Shown: one piece after another, positions 62,919 through 64,000 of the stretch | How the letters are laid out: the number at the start of each line of letters is the position of its first letter | Position numbering within the stretch: the first letter of the stretch is position 1 | Assembly (NCBI RefSeq): GCF_001625565.1 | Contig: NZ_AUXS01000041.1 | Location: 1 to 64,000, forward strand | Reading direction: 5' to 3' | DNA from: Pseudoalteromonas luteoviolacea NCIMB 1944 | GTDB taxonomy: Bacteria > Pseudomonadota > Gammaproteobacteria > Enterobacterales > Alteromonadaceae | Length of the DNA: 64,000 bases | Position numbers and translations under genes: made by a program | Notes under the pieces: generated by a model | Told to the model about the DNA's origin: nothing | Database searches by the model: none | Seen by the model: only the letters and a program-made list of their open reading frames with translations

Positions 62919-63770
62919 ATGGATATAGAAGCTTTAAAGAGTTTTCTGGCATTTGTCGAAACCGGCAGCTTTACACGCACAGCCACACAAATGCACAAAA
63001 CACAATCTGCAATCAGCATGCAAATGAAGAAGTTGCAACAGGACATAGGGCAGCAGCTGTTTGTTAAAGAAGGGCGACAACTACATTTAACCAGTGAAGG
63101 CATGGCTTTGGTGGGCTACGCAAAAAAAATAGTCCAACTGCAGCAAAGTGCATTGACGAACTTAGCTTCTGCAACGCCCAAGACACTGCTCCAGCTAGGG
63201 TGCCCCGATGATTATGCCGAGTCTGTCCTGCCTACGCTCATTGAACTTTTGCACCACAATGTAGAACACCTAGACCTGCAAGTTACATGTGCTTCAAGCC
63301 CACAATTATTAAGTCAATTAGATCAAGGGTTACTCGACCTCGCCATCGTGACACGCAGTGCCAATTCAGAGCAAGGCTATTTACTTTGTCAGGATCATGG
63401 TGTCTGGGTTGGCGCAAACCAAGCCAACCTTTTAGAACAATCAACACTTCCTCTTGCCGTTTTTCAAAAAGAGTGTCGATTTCATCAAGCGGCAATTGAA
63501 GGCTTGATGAAACAGAATCAAGCTTTTAGTGTTATCGCTTGTTCAGGCAGTGCCAGTGCACTACGCGGCTTGGTTAAACAAGATCTCGCAATATCCGCTA
63601 TGGCTAATTTGAGCCGAAACGCCCTACCTGTACTGAAAGATCCCCGACTACCACCACTACCAAGTATCGAAATCGCTTTAGTAAAACACAGTGGCTCCTC
63701 TGCCGTAGTTTCCCAAAGCCAAGTTGAACAGATCTGTCAGCAATTTCAATATCGCTTTAGCACACAATAG
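62919..63770 (+). CDS. LysR-family transcriptional regulator
   Basis: The 283-residue protein has a LysR helix-turn-helix (MDIEALKSFLAFVETGSFTRTATQMHKTQSAISMQMKKLQQDIGQQLF) and a periplasmic-binding-like effector domain (about 90-280) with the pattern LDLAIVTRS. The effector is unknown. It is divergent from the glutathione S-transferase gene across a 109-bp gap, the normal LysR target arrangement. Confidence 0.92.
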   Translation: MDIEALKSFLAFVETGSFTRTATQMHKTQSAISMQMKKLQQDIGQQLFVKEGRQLHLTSEGMALVGYAKKIVQLQQSALTNLASATPKTLLQLGCPDDYAESVLPTLIELLHHNVEHLDLQVTCASSPQLLSQLDQGLLDLAIVTRSANSEQGYLLCQDHGVWVGANQANLLEQSTLPLAVFQKECRFHQAAIEGLMKQNQAFSVIACSGSASALRGLVKQDLAISAMANLSRNALPVLKDPRLPPLPSIEIALVKHSGSSAVVSQSQVEQICQQFQYRFSTQ

Positions 63771-63881
63771 TGTTTTTCGCATATTTTCACTGACCCTTAC
63801 ATTTTTTGACAACGGTGCCACAGACTCTCACAGGCCTTCTCCCTAAACTGAGTCACAAGTTAACCAAATGGAATATGCGTA

Positions 63882-64000
63882 ATGAAAACTTTATCTCTAC
63901 TCTCACTAGTACTGGCTGCGGCAACTTCTTTTTCAACAATGGCAAACATCAGCGATGATAAGCACAGAGTGGGTGCCCAGTTATCTGGTGGCTCAGCATC
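63882..64000 (+). CDS. Start of an exported protein (3' end outside window)
   Basis: ATG at 63882 opens a frame that runs to the window end (39 codons). It begins with a typical signal peptide (MKTLSLLSLVLAAATSFSTMA, probable cleavage after MANA-type site) followed by NISDDKHRVGAQLSGGSA. The KHRVGAQLSGGSA stretch could be the first strand of an outer-membrane barrel, but too little is visible to name it. Confidence 0.6.
   Translation, partial: MKTLSLLSLVLAAATSFSTMANISDDKHRVGAQLSGGSA

Overview
The window looks like a chromosomal segment of a marine gammaproteobacterium of the Pseudoalteromonas type (order Alteromonadales). The basis is moderate-to-low GC DNA and familiar gammaproteobacterial gene orders. 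These include fimV-asd-pdxB, the E. coli-like block dnaQ/tRNA-Asp ... rnhA-methyltransferase-gloB-mltD, and the block yqcA-truC-yqcC ... syd-queF. The species is not determined. No prophage, transposase, CRISPR or plasmid gene was recognised.

Layout. 1-5.7 kb: fimV (3' end outside the window, with an acidic 32-residue repeat), asd and pdxB, all leftward. 5.7-13.7 kb: a small membrane protein, fadE behind two FadR-like operators, an ABC transporter pair, an SMP-30-like lipoprotein and a large DUF5916-type outer-membrane protein. 13.9-19.8 kb: a membrane-bound winged-helix regulator, then a two-gene unit encoding a CARDB-like lipoprotein and a secreted HEAT-repeat protein that may be vitellogenin-like. 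19.96-20.7 kb: seven identical tRNA-Asp genes in one leftward operon with a good promoter; each tRNA is bracketed by its own inverted repeat. 20.9-23.0 kb: dnaQ and a TIGR03503-like membrane protein. 23.0-30.3 kb: an accessory insert separating dnaQ from rnhA, with a secreted beta-sandwich protein, a purple-acid-phosphatase-like enzyme, a secreted PPP-family (Shelph) phosphatase and a second membrane-bound winged-helix regulator. 30.3-37.2 kb: rnhA, methyltransferase, gloB, mltD, then yqcA-truC-yqcC and DUF3549-DUF3301.

37.2-38.4 kb is the most interesting part. It has no protein gene. Read on the minus strand it is a purine-rich RNA of about 1 kb with about 70 GGA motifs, many in hairpin loops such as GCACA-GGA-TGTGC. 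Its core is seven tandem copies of an 88-nt unit. It lies in the same yqcC-to-syd interval that holds csrB in E. coli, in the same orientation, and a near-consensus GacA/UvrY upstream box (TGTAGG-N6-CTTACA) lies upstream. I interpret it as a giant, tandem-expanded CsrB-type RNA that sequesters CsrA.

38.4-49.7 kb: an acetyltransferase, DUF2789, DUF2310, syd, queF, and a tightly overlapping leftward operon tamA-tamB-solute-binding protein-cyclophilin, then rraB. 49.7-54 kb: radD (no ATG start visible), a short H-NS-like protein in an AT-rich region, and pyrC. 54.2-56.7 kb: a GAF-GAF-GGDEF-EAL protein. 56.7-60.2 kb: metE interrupted by one in-frame TGA at a conserved Trp, and divergent metR, with MetJ-type AGACGTCT boxes on both sides of the intergenic region. 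60.2-64 kb: elyC behind a hairpin that could mask its ribosome site, a Lys/Ala-rich hypothetical protein, an acetyltransferase, a glutathione S-transferase with divergent LysR regulator, and the start of an exported protein.

All assignments come from reading the sequence and recalling families; no database search was run.
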